From positions 1 to 64,000 of the forward strand of contig CAZVKC010000003.1 of the NCBI GenBank assembly GCA_964627455.1: DNA of 64,000 nt, given 5' to 3'. The notes under the pieces are model-generated. The model saw only the letters and a program-made list of their open reading frames with translations. It searched no databases and was not told the DNA's origin. Positions 48,144 to 58,500 of the stretch are shown piece by piece. This DNA comes from F-183 sp964627455. Lineage in GTDB: Bacteria > Acidobacteriota > Terriglobia > Bryobacterales > Bryobacteraceae. Both the position numbers and the translations under genes were made by a program. Every line of letters starts with the position of its first letter. Positions within the stretch are counted from its first letter, which is position 1.

Positions 48144-51100
48144 ATGTGGAAGCCAGCAGGCCTTTTGCTGATGGCGGTGATCCTGCACGGTCAGGCCCGC
48201 TTTTCTCCAACGCCGGGGGCGAAGGCGCGCAGAACGCCGCTTCAGGTCCCGGTGAGCCAAGCAGGAAGCCCTCTCATGGGCTTGCCCCTGCGGTTCGAAG
48301 AGAACTCGGGCCAGGCCGGCGGATCTGCCGTCCGCTTCGCCGCCTCCGCGCTTTCCTACCGGGCGGATTTCCTGGATCGCGAAGTCCAGTTCCGGTTCCC
48401 CGAAGGCAAGACGGTCAGGATGCAGTTCCCAGGCTCGGCATCCGCTACATCCCTCAGCGCAGAAGAGGAGATCGAGGCCCGCACCAATTACCTGCTTGGC
48501 AACGATCCCACACAATGGCGCACGGGGATCCGGAACTTCAACCGGGTGCGGTATGCCGGTCTCTGGCCGGGCGTTGACGCCGTCTTCTACGGCAATCAGG
48601 GACAGATCGAATATGACCTTCGCATTGCGCCCGGCGCGGATCCATCGCAGGTTCGCTTGCGGTTTGCCGGAGCCGATCGCGTGTCGGTCAGCACGTCCGG
48701 GGACCTCATCATCGAAGCGGGCGAGCACACATTGACCCAGAAGGCTCCGGTCGTGTTCCAGGGCAACGGGGCGTTGCGCCGCAACCTCCGCAGCCGGTAT
48801 GTGATGCATCGGCCGGATGAGGTGTCTTTCGCAGTCGAACCTCACGATGCGTCGAAGGCGCTCGTCATCGATCCGATCATCGAATTCTCGACTTTCGCGG
48901 GGGGCGCGCAGGTCGACTGGGCTTATGGCCTCGCCGTCGATTCCACCGGAGCGTCGTACGTGACGGGCCGCGCGACCTCGTTCAATCAGGGCACTGCAGG
49001 AGCAGCCGTGACCAGCTTGCTGGGTAGTTCGGACGCCTTTGTCATGAAGGTGGACCCTTCGGGATCACGCATCCTCTACTTCACTTATCTCGGAGGAAGC
49101 GCCGATGAGACCGGGTGGAGCATCGCTGTCGATTCGCTCGGGCAGGCGCATGTCGCAGGTCAGACGGGATCCACGAACTTCCCCCGGCGCATCGCCGACA
49201 CATCGGATCCCTGGTTTCCGGCATCGCCCACCGCGGGTCCGCACGGCTTTGTCGCCAAGTTGAACGCGGCAGGCAACAGCTTCGTGTACTCGGGCGTTGT
49301 CGGAGGATCGACTTACGACATCGCATGGCAACTCGCGCTCGACGGCAATGGCAACGCATACATCACCGGCGAAACATCCTCTGATGACTTCCCGGTGCGC
49401 AACGCATTCCAGGGCGCTACTGTCGGCCTCGGCGATGCGTTCCTCGTCAAATTGAATCCCCAGGGTGGCCGCGTGTACTCGACGCTGCTGTCAGGGCAAG
49501 GCAACGACGCCGGCTATGCGGTTACGGTCGACAATCAGGGACGCGCAATCGTGTCCGGCGTCACCGGATCCCCCAGCTTTCCTCTCGGCCGTCCACGCGT
49601 GCAGAACATCTTCAACGGACTGGATTACGGATCGGTGTTTGTACTCCGGGTGAGCGCGGCGGGGCTTTCTGTCGATTATGTGCTGTTCCTCGGCGGACGC
49701 GTCACGGGAACATCCGCGTTTGAACCCGCCTATCAGGAACCGTTTCGACTGGCCGCCGACGCCACCGGCAACGTCTATGTCGGAGGCTGGACCACCGCGC
49801 GCGACTTCACGCCTGCACCTCCTCCGGGAGCCTTTCAGCCGCAATACGGCGGTGGTCCCTGGGACGGCTTCCTGGCCCGTCTGGACGGCACAAGCGGCCA
49901 GGCAGTCTGGACCACTTACTTTGGCGGAACGAGCGGCGACAATGTGATGGGGCTGGTCGTCAACTCTGCAGGAGAACCCATCATTTCGGGACGAACGAAC
50001 TCCGCGAACTTCCCGGTGCGTACGGGAGCCGTGCAGCGGACCTACGGCGGCGGGCGCTGGGACGGATTCATTGCCCGTCTGAACGCTGCAGGCACGGCAG
50101 TCCTGGATGGAACCTACCTGGGCGGAACGGGATCCGACGAAATCCTGGACATGGCCCGCGGACCAGGCGGATCGATCCTCGTCGCCGGCAACACGACATC
50201 GACGGACTTCCCCGTCAGCGCCGGGGCCGCGAGACGCACTATTCCCGGATCCTACAGCATGTTCCTGACGCGCATCAATGACGGCGCGAGTTGCACGACC
50301 CGCGTGACGTCGGGTGCAATCGGCGCGAGTCCACAGGGGCAATCCGGAACCATTGGCATCCAAACGCAGGCAGGATGCGGTTGGTTCGTGTCGCCCGAAT
50401 CGTCGCTTACTTCCTGGATCCAGTTCGACCGCGTGAGCGGCTCGGGTCCGGCGAATGTGTCGTATTCGATCGCGGCCAACAGTTCGCCGTCGAGCCGTAG
50501 CGGACAGATCGCGGTCAACGGCGAAATCATCCGGGTGGTGCAGGGAGCGGCCAGCTGCGATTTCCGTTTCGAACCCTCGCTCGTTTCCATGCCGGCAGCA
50601 GGTGAACGCAGGACCGTGGGTGTTTCGGTTGCGCCGGGCTTGAGTTGTCCCTGGACGGCGCAAAGTGATTCCCCCTGGCTTCGGATCCTGTCGGGTTCGG
50701 GAACCGGATCCGGGCAGATTACGATGTTCGCCGACCCGAATACAGGCAGCGCGCGAACCGCGATCGTGAGCGCCGGCAACCAGCTAATTTCGGTGCTCCA
50801 GTCCGTCGGCGGATGCGAGATCACCCTGTCCTCGCGCACGGGCCTGATTGAGATGAACGGCGGCAGCGGCGTCATCGATGTGTTAGCGAGCAGCCCGGAA
50901 TGCCCGTGGACCGCGCAGACTTCGGATTCCTGGATTCAATTGCTCGACACCGCCGGAACCGGCGCCGGACAAGTGCGTTTTCGGGTATCCCCTTCCGGAA
51001 CGCTGTTCACCTCGAGTTCCAGCGGCGATTTCCGTACCGGTTCCATTACAGCCGGCGGACGCGTGTTTCGAGTTGTGCAGTTGAACGCTCCGTCCGACGC

Positions 51101-53894
51101 GCGCGCAGGCGCTGCAGCGGCCAGACAGGGTGATCCGTCCTCGGGGCTGGACTTCAGCGTGATGGCGACGTCCCCGGGAAGACCTCTGCCGGAAGCCAGC
51201 GACTGCGTCGTCACGGGAATCACGCGGGCTGACACCAACCAGCCCATCAATACGCTGACGTTCGAACCGGATTCACAACCCATTACCGTGAATGTGCAGT
51301 ATTCCGGTTCCTGCGACATCGCGGCCGCCTGGGACAATCAGGCGTTCCCGGTGTCGCCTGGCAGCTACAGCAAACGCGGCGGACCCGCACCGTTCTCCAT
51401 CTCGCCTCCGTCAACCTCGACTTCCGTCACGGTGAATCTGATCGTTTCGTTCTTCACCGCCAAGACCCGCGGTTTTGAGTTGAAGGTCGCGCGCAAGGGT
51501 AAGGCCTGCAGCATTCGTCCGCGAAACTCCGGCGCCGAATTCCCGGCTTCACCGGACGGCGCGCTCGGCGTTGTGGAACTCGAAGTCGATCCGACCGATT
51601 GCGGCTGGAACGGCAACGCCAATTCGAACTGGATCGAGTTTCCTTCCGGTAATCAGGGCACCGGGCCGGGATCGCTGAGTTTTCGCGTCAAGGCAAATGG
51701 AGCCACACAGCAGCGCGCCGCGGCCATCCGGCTCAACGATGCGCACGAGTACAAAGTCGTGCAGAAGGGCGTGAATCCGCCGCCCTGCACCGTGAGCTTC
51801 AACGCCGGACAACTGCAACTGACCGCCGGTCAGCAAACCCGATCGCTGCAAGTCACCGCGAACCAGGATTCCTGTGCGTGGTCCATCACCACTAGCGGAG
51901 GGTTCCTGACAGCCGCAACCCCCAGCGGCGCCGGCAGCCGCAGCGTGAACATCGCCGTGGCGGCGAACACATCCACCAGCGACCGGCAGGGGACGGTTGC
52001 GATCCGCTCTTCGACCGACAGCTCTGATAGCGACTCCGTGACGTTCACGCAAGCGGGCACGGTTCCGCCTGCTGTTTGCACGTTTGCGGTCAGTCCGGCT
52101 TCCGCGGACTTCCCGGCTCCGGGAGGTTCCGGCAGCTTCAGCGTGACGGCAGGCGCCGGGTGCACGTGGACCGCGGTCCCGCAAGCGTCCTGGGTCACAG
52201 TCACGGGTCCAGGAGGTAGCGGAAACGGCCCAGTCAGCTTCACGGTTGCCGCAAATACGGGTGACTCCCGAAGCACGACCATCAATATCGGCGACGCCGC
52301 ATTCACCGTGAACCAGGCTGCAGCCGCTGTCTGTGCCTACTCGCTGACGCCCACTTCGGCGAATTTTGCCGCCGGCGGCGGCAACGGGCAGTTCAACGTG
52401 ACGGCCGGCGCCGGTTGCGCCTGGACAGCGAAGGCAAGCGATACATGGATTCAGGTCACATCCGGATCTGCAGGGGCCGGCAACGGCGCAGTGCAGTTCG
52501 CGGTCCAGCCCAACACTGGCGCCGCGCGCGGCGGCAATATCGCAGTGGGCGACGCGTCGTTCGTCATCACGCAATCGGGATCCGGAGGCGGCGGGACCAT
52601 CACCATCGGCAACACGGTACTATCCCAGTTCGTGTTCGGAGGCGGCTGGTATTCGGCTTTGTATTTCACCAACGTGTCGTCCGCCACGGCCCGCTTCACC
52701 GTGCGCTTCTACGACGACAGCGGCGGGCCCATGACTGTTGGATCCGCACCGACACGCGATGTGACGATTGCGCCATCCGGTTCCGCGGTGATCGAAGCGT
52801 CCAACACGGGATCGCTATCGCAAGGTTGGGCAACGTGGGATCTGGCCGCCGGAGTCAGCGGGTACGGCGTCTTCCGCCAGTCGGTTCCCGGCAGGCCCGA
52901 CCAGGAAGCAGTATCTCCGTTCGCAGGCTCCGGCGCCAACGCGGCGTCGATGATCTTCGACGAAGTAGGACTCACCACGGCGATTGCTCTTGCAGCGCCG
53001 GTGAATTCCACGGCGAACGTCGTCGTGCAGGCCGTGGACGAGCGCGGCGGCACAATCGGAGGCGCGATCATTACCCTCGCGGCTGGATCAAAAACGTCGT
53101 TCGTGCTGCGCGACAGGATCCCCGGGATCCTGGGCAGGCGCGGCACGGTCTTCTTCAACGCCAACGCTTCGATATCAGTGCTCGGCTTGCGGTTCGGCGA
53201 CGCGGCGTTCACCTCCATTCCGATGAACGATACCGTGACCCGCAGCGTTCTGCCGCAGTTTGTTTTCGGCGGCGGCTGGTACTCCGCGGCTTACTTCACC
53301 AACAGCACCAGTTCCGCGGTGAATCTTCCGGTGCGTTTCTTCACCAATGGCGGTGCGCCGATGACGGTGAACGGAAGTTCGTCGCAGACCCTCGCCATCC
53401 CGGCGGGCGGCACAGCGGTCATCCAGGCTGCGAACACCGGGCCGCTGTCGGAAGGCTGGTTGAGTTGGGCGCCCACGCCGGGCATCACCGGCTATGGCGT
53501 CTTCCGGCAAACGGTGGCAGGACGTCCGGATCAGGAGGCTGTCGTGCTATTCGCGAACGGCGTGACGTCGGGCTCCACGATCCTCACGTTTGACGAAACA
53601 CAAGGGCTTGTCACCGCGGCGGCAGTGGCCAACGCCGGAACGAGCAACGGTAACGTCACACTGACGGCATTCGATAACAACGGCGTTTCTCTCGGTACCG
53701 CCACGATCGGACTCAACGCCCAGAACAAGACGTCGATCACCATCCGGCAACTCATTCCGGCAATTGTGGGCCGCCAGGGATTCATCCGGTTCCAGTTGGG
53801 AGCAGGATCCCCGGCCGGGTCATCAATTGCGGTTCTGGGATTGCGGTTCGGCGGCTCGGCGTTTACGTCCATCCCTGCCGCAGCCGGCAATTGA
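48144..53894 (+). CDS. Giant exported SBBP-repeat/BACON protein with a duplicated C-terminal module
   Basis: 1916 aa. Signal peptide (MWKPAGLLLMAVILHG-QA). Residues about 45-235 are the N-terminal domain shared by SBBP proteins (PLRFEENSGQ, NYLLGNDPTQW, DLRIAPGADPSQV). SBBP repeats at about 245-710 (GLAVDSTGASYVTGRATSF, FVAKLNAAG). Then, from about 716 to 1480, seven BACON-type modules of about 85 aa, each starting with a Cys (CTFAVSPASADFPAPGGSGS) and carrying CxWTA plus W(I/V)xV motifs, with an unrelated spacer after the third. The end is two tandem modules of about 205 aa, each starting QFVFGGGWYSA and ending GLRFG(D/G)xAFTSIP, which I do not recognise. Probably a surface adhesin or glycan-binding protein. 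Confidence 0.85.
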   Translation: MWKPAGLLLMAVILHGQARFSPTPGAKARRTPLQVPVSQAGSPLMGLPLRFEENSGQAGGSAVRFAASALSYRADFLDREVQFRFPEGKTVRMQFPGSASATSLSAEEEIEARTNYLLGNDPTQWRTGIRNFNRVRYAGLWPGVDAVFYGNQGQIEYDLRIAPGADPSQVRLRFAGADRVSVSTSGDLIIEAGEHTLTQKAPVVFQGNGALRRNLRSRYVMHRPDEVSFAVEPHDASKALVIDPIIEFSTFAGGAQVDWAYGLAVDSTGASYVTGRATSFNQGTAGAAVTSLLGSSDAFVMKVDPSGSRILYFTYLGGSADETGWSIAVDSLGQAHVAGQTGSTNFPRRIADTSDPWFPASPTAGPHGFVAKLNAAGNSFVYSGVVGGSTYDIAWQLALDGNGNAYITGETSSDDFPVRNAFQGATVGLGDAFLVKLNPQGGRVYSTLLSGQGNDAGYAVTVDNQGRAIVSGVTGSPSFPLGRPRVQNIFNGLDYGSVFVLRVSAAGLSVDYVLFLGGRVTGTSAFEPAYQEPFRLAADATGNVYVGGWTTARDFTPAPPPGAFQPQYGGGPWDGFLARLDGTSGQAVWTTYFGGTSGDNVMGLVVNSAGEPIISGRTNSANFPVRTGAVQRTYGGGRWDGFIARLNAAGTAVLDGTYLGGTGSDEILDMARGPGGSILVAGNTTSTDFPVSAGAARRTIPGSYSMFLTRINDGASCTTRVTSGAIGASPQGQSGTIGIQTQAGCGWFVSPESSLTSWIQFDRVSGSGPANVSYSIAANSSPSSRSGQIAVNGEIIRVVQGAASCDFRFEPSLVSMPAAGERRTVGVSVAPGLSCPWTAQSDSPWLRILSGSGTGSGQITMFADPNTGSARTAIVSAGNQLISVLQSVGGCEITLSSRTGLIEMNGGSGVIDVLASSPECPWTAQTSDSWIQLLDTAGTGAGQVRFRVSPSGTLFTSSSSGDFRTGSITAGGRVFRVVQLNAPSDARAGAAAARQGDPSSGLDFSVMATSPGRPLPEASDCVVTGITRADTNQPINTLTFEPDSQPITVNVQYSGSCDIAAAWDNQAFPVSPGSYSKRGGPAPFSISPPSTSTSVTVNLIVSFFTAKTRGFELKVARKGKACSIRPRNSGAEFPASPDGALGVVELEVDPTDCGWNGNANSNWIEFPSGNQGTGPGSLSFRVKANGATQQRAAAIRLNDAHEYKVVQKGVNPPPCTVSFNAGQLQLTAGQQTRSLQVTANQDSCAWSITTSGGFLTAATPSGAGSRSVNIAVAANTSTSDRQGTVAIRSSTDSSDSDSVTFTQAGTVPPAVCTFAVSPASADFPAPGGSGSFSVTAGAGCTWTAVPQASWVTVTGPGGSGNGPVSFTVAANTGDSRSTTINIGDAAFTVNQAAAAVCAYSLTPTSANFAAGGGNGQFNVTAGAGCAWTAKASDTWIQVTSGSAGAGNGAVQFAVQPNTGAARGGNIAVGDASFVITQSGSGGGGTITIGNTVLSQFVFGGGWYSALYFTNVSSATARFTVRFYDDSGGPMTVGSAPTRDVTIAPSGSAVIEASNTGSLSQGWATWDLAAGVSGYGVFRQSVPGRPDQEAVSPFAGSGANAASMIFDEVGLTTAIALAAPVNSTANVVVQAVDERGGTIGGAIITLAAGSKTSFVLRDRIPGILGRRGTVFFNANASISVLGLRFGDAAFTSIPMNDTVTRSVLPQFVFGGGWYSAAYFTNSTSSAVNLPVRFFTNGGAPMTVNGSSSQTLAIPAGGTAVIQAANTGPLSEGWLSWAPTPGITGYGVFRQTVAGRPDQEAVVLFANGVTSGSTILTFDETQGLVTAAAVANAGTSNGNVTLTAFDNNGVSLGTATIGLNAQNKTSITIRQLIPAIVGRQGFIRFQLGAGSPAGSSIAVLGLRFGGSAFTSIPAAAGN

Positions 53895-53925
53895 AGCTAC
53901 GGGGCGCGGCAGGGAGTACGTACTA

Positions 53926-53995
53926 GGGTCCGCCGGTAAGGGTTTCGGCTCAATCAAAATGAGCCGCGGGTCATATTGCGGGGTCCGCGCGTAAG
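53926..53995. repeat. Direct repeat flanking a hairpin after the giant protein gene
   Basis: GGGTCCGCCGGTAAG (53926-53940) is repeated as GGGTCCGCGCGTAAG (53981-53995). Between them CGGCTCA (53946-53952) and TGAGCCG (53960-53966) form a 7-bp hairpin. The structure lies between converging genes (giant SBBP protein, plus; fucosidase, minus). No T-run follows the hairpin; a bidirectional transcript end or a REP-like element are both possible. Confidence 0.5.
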
Positions 53996-54050
53996 CCTGA
54001 GAATCACAATCAAGGGCACATGCTCGAGCTTTTGGCAGTGCCCGGCTGTG

Positions 54051-55454
54051 TTAAACAGCTACCTTCAAGCCAAAGGCTGAGGGTGCGGACCCGAATGCGG
54101 GCGGTAGCGTAACAGCGAGGCCCGCATTTTTCATTTCGGTCTTGAGCGGCCCCTGGCCAGCGGCGCCGAGCAGTTCCACCTTGCGGGCGTTCTTCAGTTC
54201 GGGGATCGTCACGATGCCGCTTGCCGGACGCTGGCAGACGAACGCGTACACGGTATGGTCGCCCTTGCGCGTGAACCGCACCTCTTCGCCTGTCTCGGTC
54301 TTCGAGGCAGCAGTGGTCCACGGACGCGTGCCGAAGATGCCCTCTCCATTGACCTTCATCCACGCGCCCAGCTTGTTGAGCCGGTCCATCTGGATGTCCG
54401 AAATCGATCCGTCCGGGCGAGGTCCGATGTTCAGCAGGATGTTGCCGCCTTCGCTCACCACGCCGACAACCAGTTCGATCAACTTGTCGGGCGCGATCAC
54501 GTGGCGCTGATCCTCGACCTGGTTGTATCCGAAGCTGAAGCCGAGGCCGCGGCAGACTTCCCACTTCTTGCCCTTGACCCGGTCCCGCACGCTGTATTCG
54601 GGCGTCGTGAAGTCCGCATGGGGCGCGGTGAAGCGGTTGTTCACCAACCCGTCCGGGAACCGGTTGTAGTAGTCCGCGAAGATGTTGGCGAGTTTGCCCA
54701 GTTTGGGATACGTGATGTCGTTCCACAATACCGACGGCTCGTATCGTTCGATCAGTTCGCGCCAGTGGGCATCGGCGTAATCTGCGTATTCCTGTGTCTT
54801 GGGCGCGGTCGCCATGAGATCCGCCATCTTCGCGACGGGTTTCTCTTCGAAGGTCCAGTCGAGGCCGCCGGAATAATACAGTCCCATGCGAAGGCCTCGG
54901 GCGCGAACGGCCTTGGTCAACTCGCCCGCGATATCGCGGCGGGTCCCCAGCGAGCCCTGCCGTTTCGGGTTCTTCACCCGGCTTGGCCACAGCGTGAACC
55001 CGTCGTGATGCTTGGTGGTCAAGACCATGTAGCGTGCGCCGGTGTTCTTCGCGACATCCGCCCACTTGCCGGGATCCCACTTTTCGCTCTCTTTATTGAA
55101 CGTGTCGGCGAACTTGTAGTAGTCGAAGTTCTCGCCATAGGTTGCGACGTGATGCTTGTAGGTCTCCGACTCTTTCAGGCGGATCGAGTTCAGATACCAT
55201 TCGGCGTACGGATTCTTGTAGAACCAGGTGTTGAAGTCCACTTTGCCGAGTTCACCGCTGGGCGGCGCCCAGGCGGGCACCGAATACAGTCCCCAGTGGA
55301 CGAAGATGCCGAGCTTCGCATCCTCGTACCAGTCCGGCACGGCGTGCGTCTTCAGGCTCTCCCAAGTGGGTTCGAACTTCGGCGGCGCTGAGGCGGAAAG
55401 CGCGAGGGACGGACCAGCGAGCGACGCCACTGCGAGAAATTGTCTGCGATGCAT
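54051..55454 (-). CDS. Alpha-L-fucosidase, glycoside hydrolase family 29
   Basis: 467 aa starting at MHRRQFLAVASLAGPSLALS, a twin-arginine-like export signal. GH29 core motifs are WYEDAKLGIFVHWGLYSVPA, FNTWFYKNPYAEWYL, YMVLTTKHHDGFTLWPSRV, LYYSGGLDWTF, SVLWNDITYP with Asp246 as candidate nucleophile, and GGNILLNIGPRPDGSISD. It removes alpha-L-fucose from glycans in the periplasm or outside. It lies just downstream of the TonB-dependent receptor gene, with a terminator between, a common glycan-use pairing. Confidence 0.92.
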   Translation of the reverse strand: MHRRQFLAVASLAGPSLALSASAPPKFEPTWESLKTHAVPDWYEDAKLGIFVHWGLYSVPAWAPPSGELGKVDFNTWFYKNPYAEWYLNSIRLKESETYKHHVATYGENFDYYKFADTFNKESEKWDPGKWADVAKNTGARYMVLTTKHHDGFTLWPSRVKNPKRQGSLGTRRDIAGELTKAVRARGLRMGLYYSGGLDWTFEEKPVAKMADLMATAPKTQEYADYADAHWRELIERYEPSVLWNDITYPKLGKLANIFADYYNRFPDGLVNNRFTAPHADFTTPEYSVRDRVKGKKWEVCRGLGFSFGYNQVEDQRHVIAPDKLIELVVGVVSEGGNILLNIGPRPDGSISDIQMDRLNKLGAWMKVNGEGIFGTRPWTTAASKTETGEEVRFTRKGDHTVYAFVCQRPASGIVTIPELKNARKVELLGAAGQGPLKTEMKNAGLAVTLPPAFGSAPSAFGLKVAV

Positions 55455-55484
55455 AGAATCCTTCAAAATACCTCCGGAACCGCG

Positions 55485-55521
55485 AAAAGCCCGCCAGGCC
55501 TATGCAGGGCGCTGGCGGGCT
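55485..55521 (-). terminator. Rho-independent terminator of the TonB receptor gene
   Basis: On the minus strand AGCCCGCCAG (55521-55512) pairs with CTGGCGGGCT (55497-55488), a perfect 10-bp GC-rich stem with a 14-nt loop, followed by T residues (TTTTCGCG, 55488-55481). It lies 30-65 bp after the receptor stop and before the fucosidase start, so the two genes are probably separate transcripts or only linked by readthrough. Confidence 0.85.
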
Positions 55522-55552
55522 ATCCGGTTGTGAGGTTAGGTTTGCTGCGTTG

Positions 55553-58500
55553 TTAGAACGAGTACCGCAGAGCCAACTGGATCTGGCGGTTGATCTGGTT
55601 CGTACCGGTGATCATGCCGAACGACGAACTGGACAGCGTCGTGTTCGGACCACCGAGGCGAGTCGTGTTGAACATGTTGAAGAACTCGCCGCGGAACTCC
55701 ACAGTGTGGCGCTCCGCCATACGGAACTTCTTGCCCAACGACGTGTCGACCTGGAAGATGCCGTCGCCTTCCACAATGAACGCGCCCGCATTACCGTAGG
55801 TAAACGCCGCCGGCAGGCTGAATGCGCTCTTGCGGAACCATTCATCCGGAGTCTTGGGCCCGTTGTTGGGATCTCCATTCACATCCGGACGCTGGTAGGT
55901 GCGGCCCACGTTCGCACGGTCGCTACCCGACGTCACGTTGAAGGGACGTCCGGTCTGTGCACGCACGAAGCCGTCGAGCACCCAGCCGCCGAGCAGGAAG
56001 TTGCCCACCGCGTTCATGCTGTTGCCGTAGCGCATACCCTTGCCGAATGGCAGGTCATACACATAGGAAGCGTTGAACACGTGACGGATGTCGATCGACG
56101 AACGGGAATAATCGGCGCGCATGTTGTACGGATCCTGGGTCTTCCACTCGGCGAGAGAAGACTGGTCGTCCATGGCGCGGCCCCAGGTATAGTTGACGTT
56201 GAACAGCAGGCCCGCGGAATAACGCTTCTTGAGACCCACTTGCAGCGAGTTGTAGTTCGAACCGAAGCGATTGGCGCCGCCGTCGATGTCGCTGAAGTTC
56301 GGAACCAGGCGGCGGGGATCCACCGGACCAGGTCCCGGACGGGCAGCATTGATCGCCGTGTAGCCGACCTGCTTCTTGTTGGAAGAGCCGACGTAGGCGA
56401 TGTCGAACGACAGGTCGTTCATGATCTGCCGCTGGATCGAGAAGTTCCACTGCTGCGAATACGGAGTGCGGTTGTTCGGATTCTGCGGCCAGCCGCCGAT
56501 CGCCGCCGTGTTGGAGAACGACGGGCCCTGGTCGGTGATCGAGAGATCCGGACGAACGCCGGTGTTCGGGGTGAACACCTGCTGGATCGTGAAAGGCCAG
56601 AACTTGCGCATGTCCTGCAACTCCTGCACGAAGGTGGAGTTATAGAACATGCCATAGGCCGAGCGAACCACGGTCTTGTTGTTCAGCTGGTAGGCGAAGC
56701 CGATGCGCGGAGCAAAGTTGTTGTAGTCACTGCTCATCAGAGAACGGCCGTAGCCAAGCGTCTTGGCCGGCTGATTGCGCTGCCCCGTCTCCGGATCAAC
56801 TTCCGGATTGGTGGTGGCCCACATCAGCGTGGCCGAGTACTTGCCGCTGGCCGGATCGCGCATGAACACCAGGTTGCCCAGACGGTCCGTGATGTCGTAA
56901 GGCGCGTTCTGGAATTCATAGCGCAAGCCGACGTTCACGGTCAGTTTGTTGGTGACGCGCCAGTCGTCCTGCACGAAGAACTGGGGAACATTGATACGAG
57001 CCTGCGTCAACGTGTTGCCCTGGCCGCGGCGGATTTCCGTCGGATAGCCGAGCAGCATCGTCGCGAAGCTATGACCCGAATTCGCCACGTTGGCCGAGTT
57101 GGTCAAGCGGGTGTCGAAGTTCGCGTCGCCGTTCATCGGGTTGGCGGTGTTGGTGTAGAAGTGACGGCGGGAATAATTCGCGCCGAACTTGATCGAGTGG
57201 CGGCCCTTGATCATGGACATGTTGGCGATGCCCTGCCAGACGTTGTCCTGGGTCAGGTCGCCGCCGCCGCCCACACTCCATTCGCCAACGGCGCTGAAGT
57301 TCGGCGGAACGGTGCTGCTGAGCACGTCCGTCTGGTACATCTTGATGCCTGCCTGGCTGAGGAAGTCCGCGCGGTTCAACTTACGGCCGTAGCTCATACC
57401 CGGGTTGATCGGGTTGTTGTAGCCGAACTTCACTTCGAGAACAGTCGTTGAAGAGAAGAGGTGGTTCCAACCGGCGCCCACATTGTGGCCGCCGAAGCTC
57501 GACTGCGTGTAGAAGTTCGCGTTGGCGTTGGGGCTAAACAAGTCCGCGTCCTGCTTGAGGTAGCGCACGTACAGGTTGTCCTTGGAGGACAACTGGTGAT
57601 CGAAGCGCATCACGAGACCGTTGCGGTCATTGGCCTGCGATTCCGTATTCAGGAGGTTGTTGGTCAAGCCGGGTCCGGTCGGCAGCGGCATGTAGGTGTC
57701 CACCAATAGCTTGATGGCGGGGCTGATGCGCGAAGCCGGAATGATGTTGCCCGGGAACTGCTGGCGAATGAGCGCGCCGGCAGCATCCTGGGTGGTCGTG
57801 AGCGGATCGAAGATCTGGCGCGTTTGCTGGGAGAAGTCGCCCTGGCGCTGCGCCTGGATCGGAGTGTTCGAGATCGCCGTGGTGCCGCGGCGGCGGCGGT
57901 AGCCTTCCCAGTTCACGAACCAGAAAGTCTTGTTTTCGCCGTTGTACAGCTTGGGGATCCACAACTTGCCGCCCGCCGAGACGCCGAACTGGTTCTGACG
58001 GAACGGAACCTTGCCTCGGCCCTGCCGGTTGGCGAAGAATTCATTCGCGTCGAGAACGTTGTTGCGGAAGTACTCGTACACGCTGCCGTGGAAATCGTTG
58101 GTGCCGCTGCGAACCGCCATGTTGACGTTCGCGCCCGCGGAACGGCCGAATTCAGCGGAGTTGTTGGTGGCAACGCGGAACTCCTGGAGCGAGTCCATCG
58201 GCGGGGACAAGCCCGGCGAGTTCATCATCATGAAGTTGTTGTCGACGCCGTCAACCGTGTAGCTGTTGTCCTGGCGGCGCTGGCCGTTGACCGAGATCAA
58301 CTGCGTGCCGCTTTCGCCGGTGCCTTTGGACTGGCTGCTGCCCTGGTCGCTCGAACCCGGCATCAACATGATGAGGCGGGTGTAGTTGCGGCCGTTCACG
58401 GGGATGCGGCCGACGTCGAACGTGGTGACCGTGTTGCCCACGCTGGCGTCCTGCGTCTGCAGGACCGGCGCGGCGGCGGATACGTTGACGGTTTCGGTGA

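Noticed and set aside
55502..57451. 649-codon plus-strand frame opposite the TonB receptor
   Set aside because: Shadow frame; the receptor on the minus strand has signal peptide, plug and barrel motifs.
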